This document shows positions 9,421-17,322 of a stretch of 64,000 nt of DNA, in pieces. The DNA lies in assembly GCA_045540335.1 (NCBI GenBank), contig JAZQHC010000018.1:119603-183602 (forward strand), read 5' to 3'. The translations under genes and the position numbers were made by a program. Within the stretch, counting starts at the first letter, position 1, and every line of letters starts with the position of its first letter. Under the pieces are notes generated by a model. That model worked only from the letters and a program-made list of their open reading frames with translations. It had not been told where the DNA came from and made no database searches. Source of the DNA: RGIG7213 sp045540335. GTDB lineage: Bacteria > Bacillota > Clostridia > Oscillospirales > CAG-272.

Positions 9421-9468
9421 GTAGGGGCGAACTGCGTTCGCCCGCGGGAGACCGCAGGTCTCCCCTAC
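9421..9468. repeat. 48-bp two-hairpin palindromic element
   Basis: The outer ends GTAGGGG (9421-9427) and CCCCTAC (9462-9468) are inverted repeats. Inside are two perfect hairpins, GGGCGAAC-TGC-GTTCGCCC (9425-9443) and GGGAGACC-GCA-GGTCTCCC (9446-9464), so the whole can fold as a cloverleaf or cruciform. This is the form of repetitive extragenic palindromes common in clostridial genomes. The rest of the gap (9296-9420) holds no recognisable gene. Confidence 0.75.
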
Positions 9469-9504
9469 GGATGAAAAAATATTATGAAGTAAACAAATAA
9501 TTAG

Positions 9505-9540
9505 CCCCGACAGATTTTCAATGATCTGTCGGGGAATTTT
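9505..9540. terminator. Hairpin terminator between convergent genes
   Basis: Perfect 11-bp stem CCCCGACAGAT/ATCTGTCGGGG (9505-9515 with 9524-9534), followed on the plus strand by AATTTTT. It lies 38 bp past the end of the minus-strand small protein gene and could stop transcription from either side, better on the plus strand. Confidence 0.7.
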
Positions 9541-9577
9541 TCAAAATTGTGTAAGAGGGTTTCGGTAGTATTAACGA

Positions 9578-9907
9578 TTATCCGCCATACCAACCTTCTT
9601 GGAGTCGTATTTCTTTAGCAATCCCGTTTTCAAAATAAACTTCATACCAAAGTGAATTATCATAACTCATAATCAATTCGGGGGTATCATCGCGAATCAT
9701 ATAGGTTCCGTAAGTAATTTCTCCCGATTCATTACGGCGTGATTTGGTAAATTCACCATACCTTTCAGCAATATCCTCTTCCGTTTTTCCAATGATAAAA
9801 CGATCGTTGAATTTATAATGGGTAGGATGATAATAATGAAAAATGCCGATTGATAATAGCAAAAGAACAATCGCGCAAACAGCCGAAAGAAGTATTTTCT
9901 TTTTCAT
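9578..9907 (-). CDS. Small secreted or membrane-anchored protein, function unknown
   Basis: 109 residues. The N terminus MKKKILLSAVCAIVLLLL is a signal peptide or anchor. The outside part contains IIGKTEEDIAERYGEF, a pattern like the first helix of SmpA/OmlA-fold lipoprotein domains, then beta-rich sequence ending LQEGWYGG. No lipobox is evident. The start is supported by a strong GGAGGTCAT site. A promoter with its -35 box at the edge of the hairpin array (10052-10222) drives it, leaving an untranslated leader of about 110 nt. Function not recognised. Confidence 0.75.
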   Translation of the reverse strand: MKKKILLSAVCAIVLLLLSIGIFHYYHPTHYKFNDRFIIGKTEEDIAERYGEFTKSRRNESGEITYGTYMIRDDTPELIMSYDNSLWYEVYFENGIAKEIRLQEGWYGG

Positions 9908-10021
9908 ATATGACCTCCACGATATAATTTCTGTTTGTTATATATTAAGTCATTTATCGCCAGTTTCGCCTTTGTATTACAAGGCGGAGGGCAAGGCCCA
10001 TACCCCTATAATACTGATTAT

Positions 10022-10050
10022 ATTATAGCACAAATCGGCAGAGAAAACAA
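10022..10050 (-). promoter_or_regulatory. Minus-strand promoter abutting the hairpin array
   Basis: Read on the minus strand: TTGTTT (10050-10045), 17-bp spacer, TATAAT (10027-10022). The -35 hexamer ends 1 bp from the first AGTGATATT of the array, so the array forms its upstream region. It would drive the 109-residue secreted-protein gene. Confidence 0.7.
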
Positions 10051-10051
10051 G

Positions 10052-10222
10052 AGTGATATTCCGACTTCGTCGGAGTGATATTATCGCTGACGCGACAGTG
10101 ATATTGAAGCCTTGCGGCTTCAGTGATATTCTATTCGCCTTCAAACTCGCGTAGCGAATACCACTCGGCGCGAGGCGAATATCACTGCGTAGCAATATCA
10201 CTCGCCAAAGGCGAATAGAACT
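10052..10222. repeat. Symmetric 4+4 array of AGTGATATT with hairpin spacers
   Basis: Forward AGTGATATT occurs at 10052, 10074, 10097 and 10122. Reverse-complement units follow: AATACCACT (10157, degenerate), AATATCACT (10178 and 10194, exact) and AATAGAACT (10214, degenerate). Spacers are short palindromes with 3-4-nt loops, e.g. CCGAC-TTC-GTCGG, GAAGCC-TTGC-GGCTTC and CGCC-AAA-GGCG; the centre carries ATTCGC/GCGAAT (10133-10159). The array fills the gap between the 3' end of clpX and the promoter of the small secreted protein. It is not a CRISPR, because the spacers are self-complementary and the units change orientation. Same design as 48403-48574. Confidence 0.9.
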
Positions 10223-10252
10223 GGCGTGATACTCCGTTAAGAGTATCACGCC
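10223..10252. terminator. Strong hairpin downstream of clpX
   Basis: Perfect 12-bp stem GGCGTGATACTC/GAGTATCACGCC (10223-10234 with 10241-10252), loop 6 nt. It lies 29 bp past the clpX stop and directly adjoins the array. There is no good T run on the minus strand, so it may act as a 3'-end stabiliser or weak terminator rather than a classical one. Confidence 0.5.
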
Positions 10253-10281
10253 AACAGCATAAGCTTGTTTTTATATAACAA

Positions 10282-11565
10282 TTATTTCTTATACTCTATA
10301 AGAACATCGCCTTTTTTTGTTACGTAATCTGCAGTAACGGTTACCTTTGCTATCGTATCATCAGAAGGTACTGTGTACATAATATCTAACATAAGCTCTT
10401 CCACGATAGAACGCAAGCCTCTTGCACCTGCCGCCTTTTCTATGGCAAGCGCAGCAATTTGCTGTGCAGCATCGTCTGTAAAGTGCAGCTGAACACCGTC
10501 AAGCTCAAGAAGCTTTGTATATTGCTTAACAAGCGAATTTTTAGGTTCTTTCAAAATTCTTGCCAAGGCTTCTTCGTCAAGTGCATCAAGGCACGTTATA
10601 ACCGGAAGTCTGCCCACCAATTCGGGTATAAGACCGTATTTGATAATATCGTGCGAGCAAACGCCGCCGTAAATACCGTCCCTTTGCTTCATTTCGGCGG
10701 TAACCTTTTCCGTGCCGAAGCCGATAACCTGGTTTCCGCGCCGCGTTTCGATGATCTTATCCAATCCGTCGAAAGCGCCGCCGCAAATAAACAGAATATT
10801 TTCTGTGTTTATTTGAATAAATTCCTGGTTAGGGTGCTTTCTTCCGCCTTGCGGGGGAACGTTTGCGGTCGTTCCTTCAAGTATTTTTAATAAAGCTTGC
10901 TGAACGCCTTCGCCGGAAACATCCCTCGTTATGGAACGGTTTTCGCTTTTGCGCGATATCTTATCTATCTCATCTATATAGATAATACCTTTTTCTGCAC
11001 GTTCAACGTCATAATCTGCCGCTTGGATAAGCCTTAACAGAATATTTTCAACGTCTTCGCCGACGTAACCCGCCTCTGTAAGTGTTGTGGCGTCGGCAAT
11101 TGCAAACGGCACGCGCATTGTTTTTGCCAACGTTTGTGCAATATACGTTTTACCAACACCCGTAGGGCCTAAAAGCAACACGTTGCTTTTTTGTATTTCT
11201 ACGTCTGGTTGTTCGGGCTGTGATTTTTTCTTGCCCTTCTTTTTCGCGTTTTGCTTAAGGGTAAGAATGCGCTTGTAGTGGTTATATACCGCAACTGAAA
11301 GCGTTTTCTTCGCATTTGCCTGACCAATAACGTATTGGTCAAGCGCAGCGTGTATTTCTTGCGGTTTAGGTAAATTTTCAAACGTTAATTCGTCAGATTC
11401 GCGCGCTTGATCATCCTCAAATTTTTCATCAAGTATCGACGAACAAATGTCAACGCAGTATTCGCATATGCATGCGCCTGTGGGCGATGGAATAAGCAGA
11501 ACGTTATCCGATTCTTCTCTGCCGCAGAATGAACATTTGAATTTCGTGTTTTTCTTTTCAGCCAT
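10282..11565 (-). CDS. clpX: ATP-dependent Clp protease ATP-binding subunit ClpX
   Basis: 427 residues. The N-terminal C4 zinc-binding domain has CSFCGR and CEYCVDIC (about 10-41), used for substrate and adaptor recognition. The AAA+ domain has Walker A LLGPTGVGKT (near 132) and Walker B IIYIDEIDKI, then RGLRSIVEE sensor-2 sequence. ClpX unfolds substrates and feeds them into ClpP. A Lys-rich insertion (KKKGKKKSQ) lies just before Walker A. It is the last gene of tig-clpP-clpX, 16 bp after clpP. Confidence 0.97.
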   Translation of the reverse strand: MAEKKNTKFKCSFCGREESDNVLLIPSPTGACICEYCVDICSSILDEKFEDDQARESDELTFENLPKPQEIHAALDQYVIGQANAKKTLSVAVYNHYKRILTLKQNAKKKGKKKSQPEQPDVEIQKSNVLLLGPTGVGKTYIAQTLAKTMRVPFAIADATTLTEAGYVGEDVENILLRLIQAADYDVERAEKGIIYIDEIDKISRKSENRSITRDVSGEGVQQALLKILEGTTANVPPQGGRKHPNQEFIQINTENILFICGGAFDGLDKIIETRRGNQVIGFGTEKVTAEMKQRDGIYGGVCSHDIIKYGLIPELVGRLPVITCLDALDEEALARILKEPKNSLVKQYTKLLELDGVQLHFTDDAAQQIAALAIEKAAGARGLRSIVEELMLDIMYTVPSDDTIAKVTVTADYVTKKGDVLIEYKK

Positions 11566-11581
11566 TCTTAAAATTCTTTTC

Positions 11582-12184
11582 TTATTTCTTTGATGTGATT
11601 ATTTCGTCTATCAAGCCGTACGCCTTTGCTGCTTCGGCAGACATGTAATTGTCGCGTTCTGTATCAAGGCATACCTGTTCGTAGGGCTTGCCCGTGTTTT
11701 GCGCCAAAATGCGATTCAATTTTTCTTTCGTGGCTATCAAATGGTCTGAATGTATCTTTATATCCGTAGCCTGGCCTGTAAGACCGCCGCCGCCTATCAA
11801 AGGCTGGTGTATCATGATTTCGCTGTTGGGAAGTGCAAAACGCTTGCCCTTAGCCCCGGAAGACAAAAGGAATGATCCCATGCTTGCCGCCATTCCGATA
11901 CAGATAGTCGAAACGTCACACTTGATATAATTCATCGTGTCGTAGATCGCCATGCCGTCTGTAACCGAACCGCCGGGAGAGTTGATGTAGAAATATATAT
12001 CCTTATCGGGATCTACCGATTCCAGATAAAGCATCTGCGCTACGATCAATGCGGAGGTAGCGTGATTCACGTCTTCGGATAAAAGAACGATTCTGTCGTT
12101 AAGAAGACGCGAGAAAATGTCATACGAGCGTTCCCCTCTGCTTGTTTGTTCGATGACATACGGGATCGATAAATTATTGAACAT
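11582..12184 (-). CDS. clpP: ATP-dependent Clp protease proteolytic subunit ClpP
   Basis: 200 residues, standard. The catalytic triad is visible as Ser101 (GMAASMGSF), His126 (IMIHQPL) and Asp174 (CLDTERD). ClpP assembles two heptamer rings into a chamber that degrades unfolded chains delivered by ClpX or ClpC. It follows tig by 25 bp, with a GGAGG-like site before ATG. The gene order tig-clpP-clpX is the common bacterial arrangement. Confidence 0.97.
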   Translation of the reverse strand: MFNNLSIPYVIEQTSRGERSYDIFSRLLNDRIVLLSEDVNHATSALIVAQMLYLESVDPDKDIYFYINSPGGSVTDGMAIYDTMNYIKCDVSTICIGMAASMGSFLLSSGAKGKRFALPNSEIMIHQPLIGGGGLTGQATDIKIHSDHLIATKEKLNRILAQNTGKPYEQVCLDTERDNYMSAEAAKAYGLIDEIITSKK

Positions 12185-12209
12185 AGAAACCTCCGTTACG
12201 TAACGGAAC

Positions 12210-13505
12210 TTACTCCGCTACTGTTTTGTCTGTGATTGTTGCTTTTGATTTGATAAGTTTCAATGCGCCGCTTAACGTAAGGTGGATCTTGATATCTTCT
12301 TCGGTAACTTGTTGTTTTACCTTTTCAATATCCATCTTTGTATCTTCTGCCAAAGATGCGTATTCTTTTTCAATATCTTCTGCGGTTACTTCTATCTTTT
12401 CAAGCTCAGCAACCTTGCCAAGCGCAAGTCTTGTTTTAACCTGGCGTTCTGCTTGGGGTGTTGCCTGTTCCTTCAACGTTTCGATAGTAGTACCTGTGTA
12501 TTGCATGTAAATATCAAGGTTCATGCCTTGCTGTGCAAGACGCATTTCGAAATTGCGAAGCTCGTTATAAACCTCGTCTTCAATCATAACAGGGGGAATT
12601 TCAACCGTTGTTTTTGCCAAAAGTGCATCAACAAGCTTTTCTTCAACCATGTTATCTGCGATTCTTTCGTTTCTTTCAGTGATTTTTGCCTTAACATCTG
12701 CTTTATATTCATCCAACGTATCAAATTCGGAAACGTCTTTTGCAAATTCGTCATCCAATTCGGGAAGCTCTTCAAATTCTATCTTGTGAAGCTTGCAAGC
12801 GAAAACTGCTGCCTTGCCCTTAAGCTCTTCAGCGTGGTAATCCTCGGGGAATGTTACGTTTACGTCAAACGCATCGTCAACGTTGTGGCCCTCTATCTGT
12901 GCTTCAAAGCCGGGAATAAAACTGCCCGAACCAAGCTTAAGCTTGTGACCTTCATCTTTGCCGCCTGCAAATTCTACACCGTCGATAGAACCGCAGTAGT
13001 CTATCGTTACCGTATCACCGTTTTGTGCTGCCCTGTCTGTAACTTCCGTCATGCGGGAGTTAGCCTTGCGGCGGCGTTCAATTTCAGCATCAACGTCGGC
13101 ATCTGTCGTTTCTTTAATTTCGCGTTCGATTTCAAAACCTGCGTAATCAGAAACTTCAACCTCAGGCTTTACGTAGAATTTAGCTTTAACTGTGATTTCG
13201 TTTTCACCAAAATCGCCAAAGTCAAATTCAGGTCTGCTGATAGGTTCAAGACCGGATTCTTTAACAGCTTCTTCATATACGGAGGGAAGAATATCATTCA
13301 ACGCGTCGTTGTAGAAGAAATCTACGCCGTACATTTTTTCAATAATAGATTTGGGTGCTTTACCTTTGCGGAAGCCGGGAACTGCGATTGAACCTACCTT
13401 CTTTTTATATGCACGCATAACTGCTGCATCAAAAGCTGCCTTTTCTATAGATATTTCCAATTCCCTTACGTTTGTTTCAGGGGTTGTAACATTTTTCAGA
13501 CTCAT
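12210..13505 (-). CDS. tig: Trigger factor, ribosome-associated chaperone
   Basis: 431 residues. The N-terminal ribosome-binding domain has the signature VPGFRKGKAPK (about 38-48). The FKBP-like prolyl isomerase domain (about 150-245) includes GDTVTIDYCGSIDG and LGSGSFIPGFE. The long alpha-helical C-terminal chaperone domain follows. Trigger factor binds L23 at the tunnel exit and shields nascent chains. A TGGAGGAC site precedes the ATG, and a sigma-A promoter sits 38 bp upstream, so tig heads the tig-clpP-clpX operon. Confidence 0.96.
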   Translation of the reverse strand: MSLKNVTTPETNVRELEISIEKAAFDAAVMRAYKKKVGSIAVPGFRKGKAPKSIIEKMYGVDFFYNDALNDILPSVYEEAVKESGLEPISRPEFDFGDFGENEITVKAKFYVKPEVEVSDYAGFEIEREIKETTDADVDAEIERRRKANSRMTEVTDRAAQNGDTVTIDYCGSIDGVEFAGGKDEGHKLKLGSGSFIPGFEAQIEGHNVDDAFDVNVTFPEDYHAEELKGKAAVFACKLHKIEFEELPELDDEFAKDVSEFDTLDEYKADVKAKITERNERIADNMVEEKLVDALLAKTTVEIPPVMIEDEVYNELRNFEMRLAQQGMNLDIYMQYTGTTIETLKEQATPQAERQVKTRLALGKVAELEKIEVTAEDIEKEYASLAEDTKMDIEKVKQQVTEEDIKIHLTLSGALKLIKSKATITDKTVAE

Positions 13506-13542
13506 TTTTTAGTCCTCCATTAAATTAATATATAATGCTTTT

Positions 13543-13570
13543 ATTATACTTATGCAATCAATAAAGTCAA
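13543..13570 (-). promoter_or_regulatory. Promoter of tig-clpP-clpX
   Basis: Minus strand TTGACT (13570-13565), 16-bp spacer, TATAAT (13548-13543). The only recognisable promoter for the three-gene operon. Confidence 0.75.
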
Positions 13571-13586
13571 TAGATACGCGTAAATT

Positions 13587-14309
13587 TTAATAAATTATTT
13601 CATACGGCTTAAAATTCAAGTGGTCGGCAGATATCATTTTGTATCTTATACCGTTATGCGTTATTTCAGGTAATTCAAAATGTACGCCGTGAATATGGCC
13701 GAATAAGCACAATTTAACACCATGTTCTGCAAGCGTTTGCGTAAGCTCCTTACAAACGTATGCGCCGTAAACGGGCGGAAAATGTAATACTGCAACGACG
13801 GGCTTATCACATTCGAGCCCGTTTAACAGCTTCTTGCCTTCGTTCAGGCTTGTTGAAAGCCGCATGGTTTCACGGTTTACTATCTTTGCGCTGTCTGCGT
13901 TGGATTCGGCAATGTTTTTTTCATCCGTGTACCAGCCGCGTGCACCGCAAATTATCATGTCACCCGTATCGTATGCGTTGTTGCGCAGTATGGAATACTT
14001 CAAGTTGTTTTCGCTAAAGAAGTTTTCCATTTTCTTGGCGGTATTCCACCAATAATCGTGATTTCCTTCAAGAAGTATTTTTTTACCCGGAAGGGAATCG
14101 ATAAATTTCAAATCCGGCAACGCTGTTTTTAAATCCATTCCCCAAGAGGTGTCACCTGCAAGAATTACGGTATCGTTGTCGGTTATGAAATTTTTCCAAT
14201 TTTCTTTTAATTTTTCTGTGTAACCTGCCCATCTGCCGCCGAACACCTCCATGCTTTTGGAAGGGTCGCCAAACGGTAAATGCAGGTCGCCTATTACGAA
14301 TGTAGGCAT
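13587..14309 (-). CDS. Calcineurin-like metallophosphoesterase
   Basis: 240 residues. The five metal-binding blocks are in order: GDLH (about 7-10), GDTSWG, GNHDYWW, HFPP and GHIHG. The dimetal centre hydrolyses phosphomono- or phosphodiesters; the short, single-domain form matches the COG1768-type cytosolic phosphohydrolases. The substrate cannot be told from sequence. An AGCGAGG site precedes ATG. It is transcribed toward tig but stops 17 bp before the tig promoter, so it is a separate unit, and it is divergent from the DUF1540 gene. Confidence 0.88.
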   Translation of the reverse strand: MPTFVIGDLHLPFGDPSKSMEVFGGRWAGYTEKLKENWKNFITDNDTVILAGDTSWGMDLKTALPDLKFIDSLPGKKILLEGNHDYWWNTAKKMENFFSENNLKYSILRNNAYDTGDMIICGARGWYTDEKNIAESNADSAKIVNRETMRLSTSLNEGKKLLNGLECDKPVVAVLHFPPVYGAYVCKELTQTLAEHGVKLCLFGHIHGVHFELPEITHNGIRYKMISADHLNFKPYEIIY

Positions 14310-14376
14310 AAAAACCTCGCTTGGTATATAATAATGCGTTTTTGCACATAATATCTAAACGAAAGGAGTTGATAAC

Positions 14377-14553
14377 ATGGAAGAAAAACGCTCATGTAAG
14401 CATATTAAAGGCATAGGATGCGATGTTAAAAATTGCGTTTATCACGATGGCGAATGCTATTGCACGGCCGATAAGGTTGCTATCGGCCCATCGTATGCAA
14501 CGTCAAGTAGCGATACGGTGTGCGCAACTTTTAAACAGAAGTCGTTCTCATAA
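14377..14553 (+). CDS. Small Cys-rich DUF1540 protein
   Basis: 58 residues, starting MEEKRSCKHIKGIGC and carrying six or more cysteines (about 7, 15, 20, 27, 29, 49). The pattern CxxxxC-VYHDGEC-C, then IGPSYATSSSDTVCATF, fits DUF1540, a short domain of Firmicutes that probably binds a metal through its cysteines. The start codon follows AAAGGAGTTGATAAC, an excellent ribosome-binding site. TAA ends at 14553 and the convergent murC stop begins at 14554, so the two genes abut with no gap. Function unknown; a spore or stress role has been guessed for relatives but nothing here tests it. Confidence 0.85.
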   Translation: MEEKRSCKHIKGIGCDVKNCVYHDGECYCTADKVAIGPSYATSSSDTVCATFKQKSFS

Positions 14554-15951
14554 TCAGTCCAGTATTTCGATAATGGTATTTACGTCGCCTGCCCCCATAA
14601 TAACGATTAAATCGTCGGGGCGGGTGACGGTTTTCAAATATTCCGATATCTGCTGGAAATTACCTACGTATTTGCCAACGGGTATGCTGTTTGCCAATAA
14701 TTGCGCGGACATTCCCAAGTCGTCTGTTTCGCGCGCCGGATAAATATCGGCAATTATTGCTTGATCGCACGCATTCAAAGAATTTGCAAAATCTTCAAAC
14801 AACGCCTTTGTTCTGGAATAAGTGTGCGGCTGGAATACGGTAATAAGGCGGCCCTTACACAACTTTCTTGCAGCTGTTAAGGTTGCGGTTATTTCCGTAG
14901 GATGATGTGCGTAATCGTCGTAAACGTTCGCGCCGTTTAAAGTCCGCCTTAATTCAAATCGGCGCTTTATGCCTCTGAATTTAGCGGCAGCTTTTGCAAA
15001 AACATCACCGTCTGTTAAACCGAAGGATATTGCCACGCAGGCCGCGGCAAGTGTGTTGTAAACGTTGTGAAAGCCGAAAACGGACAGTTTAACGTGCGAG
15101 TAGGTATCACCGTCGAAGCATATATCAAATTCGGGCGCACCGTCTTCAAGATTTATGTTTTTTGCCTGTATTCGCGCTTCGGTATTCTTTATTCCGTATG
15201 AGTAAAGCGTTCCTTTGTAAGAATCGGCAGCGGCCCTTGCCCCGTTGCAATCAAAGTTTACAACCGCACAATCTGCAGGACGCTCAGCGTGTGAAAGGTA
15301 TTTTCTGAATGATGCAATATAGGCATCAAAATCCTTGAAATAATCGGCGTGGTCGTACTCTGCGTTCAAAATTACGGCAACCGTGGGATAAAACGATAAA
15401 AAAGAATCCTTATATTCGCACGCTTCAAATACGATACTGTTGCCTGTTCCAAGCTTGTATTGCGCGCCCACCTCGGGCATTATCGCGCCGTTCATTACGG
15501 TTGGTGCAAGACCTGCATATTCAAGTATCGAAAATATCATTGCCGTTGCGGTGCTTTTGCCGTGCGTTCCTGCTACGCCAACCGATTTTTTAAAATCTGA
15601 AATGATGTAGCTTAGAAAATCTGATCGATATATCATAAAATAATTATGCGATGCAGCGTATGAATATTCGGTGTTATCTTCATGTATAGCGGCGTTATAA
15701 ACAACCACGCTGTAATCTGCTATATTTTGGACTTCGTGCCCCTCTTGAAATTGAATGCCGCTTTGCACCAATTTGTCGGTTGTTTCCGAGGCGCATCGGT
15801 CACTTCCGCCTATTTTTAAGCCGCGAGCCTTGCAAATGGTTGCCAAAGAAGACATCGAAATCCCGCCTATCCCTATAAAATAGACGTTTTTTTCTTTTTT
15901 TAATATCTCATTTATTTGCTCTGCCGAGTATGTTTTTTTTACCTTTTGCAT
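14554..15951 (-). CDS. murC: UDP-N-acetylmuramate--L-alanine ligase MurC
   Basis: 465 residues. The Rossmann-like N-terminal UDP-binding motif is YFIGIGGISMSSLA (about 24-37), the ATP P-loop is GTHGKST (128-134), and the C-terminal domain has YDDYAHHPTE and FQPHTYSRT. MurC adds L-alanine to UDP-MurNAc in the cytoplasm, the first peptide step of peptidoglycan synthesis. AAGGAGAAATTCA precedes ATG. It stands alone here, not in a mur cluster, between the DUF1540 gene and divergent spoVG. Confidence 0.96.
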   Translation of the reverse strand: MQKVKKTYSAEQINEILKKEKNVYFIGIGGISMSSLATICKARGLKIGGSDRCASETTDKLVQSGIQFQEGHEVQNIADYSVVVYNAAIHEDNTEYSYAASHNYFMIYRSDFLSYIISDFKKSVGVAGTHGKSTATAMIFSILEYAGLAPTVMNGAIMPEVGAQYKLGTGNSIVFEACEYKDSFLSFYPTVAVILNAEYDHADYFKDFDAYIASFRKYLSHAERPADCAVVNFDCNGARAAADSYKGTLYSYGIKNTEARIQAKNINLEDGAPEFDICFDGDTYSHVKLSVFGFHNVYNTLAAACVAISFGLTDGDVFAKAAAKFRGIKRRFELRRTLNGANVYDDYAHHPTEITATLTAARKLCKGRLITVFQPHTYSRTKALFEDFANSLNACDQAIIADIYPARETDDLGMSAQLLANSIPVGKYVGNFQQISEYLKTVTRPDDLIVIMGAGDVNTIIEILD

Positions 15952-16103
15952 TGAATTTCTCCTTACATAAACGATAAAAAAAGTCGTTAAAAATTAATTA
16001 AAAATATTCACATTGAAAATACAATGTTTAGAATCGGGGCGTACAAAAACGATTTTTGTGTTAGAAATGGTGATTTTACCAATTATTTAACATTTTTTAA
16101 AAT

Positions 16104-16128
16104 GTGATTCATAGTGATGGTGTATAAT
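16104..16128 (+). promoter_or_regulatory. Likely spoVG promoter
   Basis: A perfect TATAAT lies at 16123-16128, 72 bp before the spoVG start, but no good -35 hexamer stands at 16-18 bp (TGTGAT at 16104 is too close). In Bacillus spoVG is read by the alternative factor sigma-H; an alternative sigma or an activator would fit this incomplete promoter. The rest of the murC-spoVG gap is AT-rich. Confidence 0.4.
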
Positions 16129-16200
16129 GTCATAAACAATAGATAGGTGTAATGAATATTTATTCGCCTATACTTTCCAACACAGGGGGGAGAGACTGTT

Positions 16201-16506
16201 ATGGTTATCTCAGATATTAAAATCAGAAAAATCTTCGAAGACGGCCCGATGAAAGCAATCGTGTCCGTTACCTTTGACAGTCAGCTTGCGGTTCATGACA
16301 TTAAAGTTATTGATGCAAGCGGAAAAAAGTTTATCGTAATGCCCAGTAGAAAAAATCCGGATAACACATACCGCGATATTGTGCATCCCATAAACTCCGA
16401 ATTCCGTAAATCTATCGAAAACTTTGTTCTTGAAGCATATGAAGCTCAAAAAGAAGTTTATATTATGGAAAATGCCGCTATTGAAACGGCTATTTCGGAA
16501 GACTGA
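16201..16506 (+). CDS. spoVG: Septation/RNA-binding regulator SpoVG
   Basis: 101 residues. Starts MVISDIKIRKIF and has the family core FVMPSRK-like FIVMPSRKNPD, YRDIVHPIN and FRKSIENFVLEAY. SpoVG proteins are small dimeric nucleic-acid-binding regulators affecting sporulation septation, capsule and virulence genes in Firmicutes. A GGGGGGAGAG site precedes ATG. It has its own terminator and is monocistronic. Confidence 0.95.
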   Translation: MVISDIKIRKIFEDGPMKAIVSVTFDSQLAVHDIKVIDASGKKFIVMPSRKNPDNTYRDIVHPINSEFRKSIENFVLEAYEAQKEVYIMENAAIETAISED

Positions 16507-16518
16507 TTTTTAAATGTC

Positions 16519-16544
16519 AAAAGGCTGCAAACGCGGCCTTTTTT
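16519..16544 (+). terminator. Terminator after spoVG
   Basis: AAAAGGC (16519-16525) pairs with GCCTTTT (16536-16542), extended by a wobble and a G-C pair, with a TTTTTT tail. Confidence 0.8.
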
Positions 16545-16567
16545 CATTTCCTGTATTAAGGGCACCG

Positions 16568-17305
16568 TTAAACCGATGCCCTGTTTTTCATTTTATTCTT
16601 TACGCGTTTTTTAATTTTACGCAAGTCGCCTAACATTTTGAACGTATCGGAAATAACGTTTACCTTGGATTCTCTGTGGTTTTGTATTTTTACGGGAATT
16701 TCCTTTACCGTAAGGCCCATATGCTTTGCGAAAAGCAGTGCCTCAAAATCAAAGGCGAAGCCGTCTGTTTCGCAAAGTGAAAATATTTCCTTGGCTTCTT
16801 TTGTTTTAAAGCTTTTCATTCCGCATTGCGAATCTGAAAGCTTGAAGCCTGCTGTTATGCACAATACTTTAATGTATATTTTGGAAGCTAAGCGGCGTAT
16901 GAAGGTATATCCCTCGTACCCGTCTTTTCTTAAATTGCGCGAGCCAACCAGTACTGATGTATTATCTTTATCGTTTGCAAAAAAGTCGTAAACTTCCTTT
17001 ATTATGTTAACGCCGTATGCAATGTCACAGTCGGTAAACATTACTATGTCACCCGTGCAGGCAAGTACGCCTGTGCGAACTGCACAACCCTTACCCCTGT
17101 TTTTTTCGTAGCGTATCAATCTTACGCGGGGGTCTTGCTTTTGCTTTTCTTCTACGGGGGTGTGACATCCGTCAACCGAGCCGTCGTCAACAAACAGCAA
17201 TTCGAAATCTTCGAATGTGCTTGCCATGTATTCGTAAAATTGCTTTAACGAATCTTTTATTATCGAAGATTCGTTGTACATCGGGATTATAACTGAAATT
17301 TTCAT
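16568..17305 (-). CDS. Family 2 glycosyltransferase (dolichyl/polyprenyl-phosphate type)
   Basis: 245 residues from the ATG giving MKISVIIPMYNES, the GT-A nucleotide-sugar-binding start. The frame is open upstream, but AAAGGAAG lies about 10 nt before this ATG and the longer form would run into the sortase gene. Other motifs: LLFVDDGSVDG, the metal-binding FTDCDIAYG, and SQCGMKSF near 165, a pattern of ALG5/DPM1-like enzymes that load a sugar onto a polyprenyl phosphate. There is no C-terminal membrane domain. It follows the sortase gene by 17 bp, so the pair is probably one transcript; a role in cell-envelope glycosylation is inferred. Confidence 0.88.
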   Translation of the reverse strand: MKISVIIPMYNESSIIKDSLKQFYEYMASTFEDFELLFVDDGSVDGCHTPVEEKQKQDPRVRLIRYEKNRGKGCAVRTGVLACTGDIVMFTDCDIAYGVNIIKEVYDFFANDKDNTSVLVGSRNLRKDGYEGYTFIRRLASKIYIKVLCITAGFKLSDSQCGMKSFKTKEAKEIFSLCETDGFAFDFEALLFAKHMGLTVKEIPVKIQNHRESKVNVISDTFKMLGDLRKIKKRVKNKMKNRASV

Positions 17306-17322
17306 TGTATAGACAACTTCCT

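Noticed and set aside
10052..10222. CRISPR array
   Set aside because: Units are only 9 bp, change orientation midway, and the spacers are self-complementary rather than unique protospacer-like; no cas genes nearby. The same holds for 48403-48574.
12282..13391. Long open frame antisense to tig (369 codons)
   Set aside because: Lies wholly within trigger factor on the opposite strand, has a Cys/Phe-rich composition typical of shadow frames and no ribosome-binding site.
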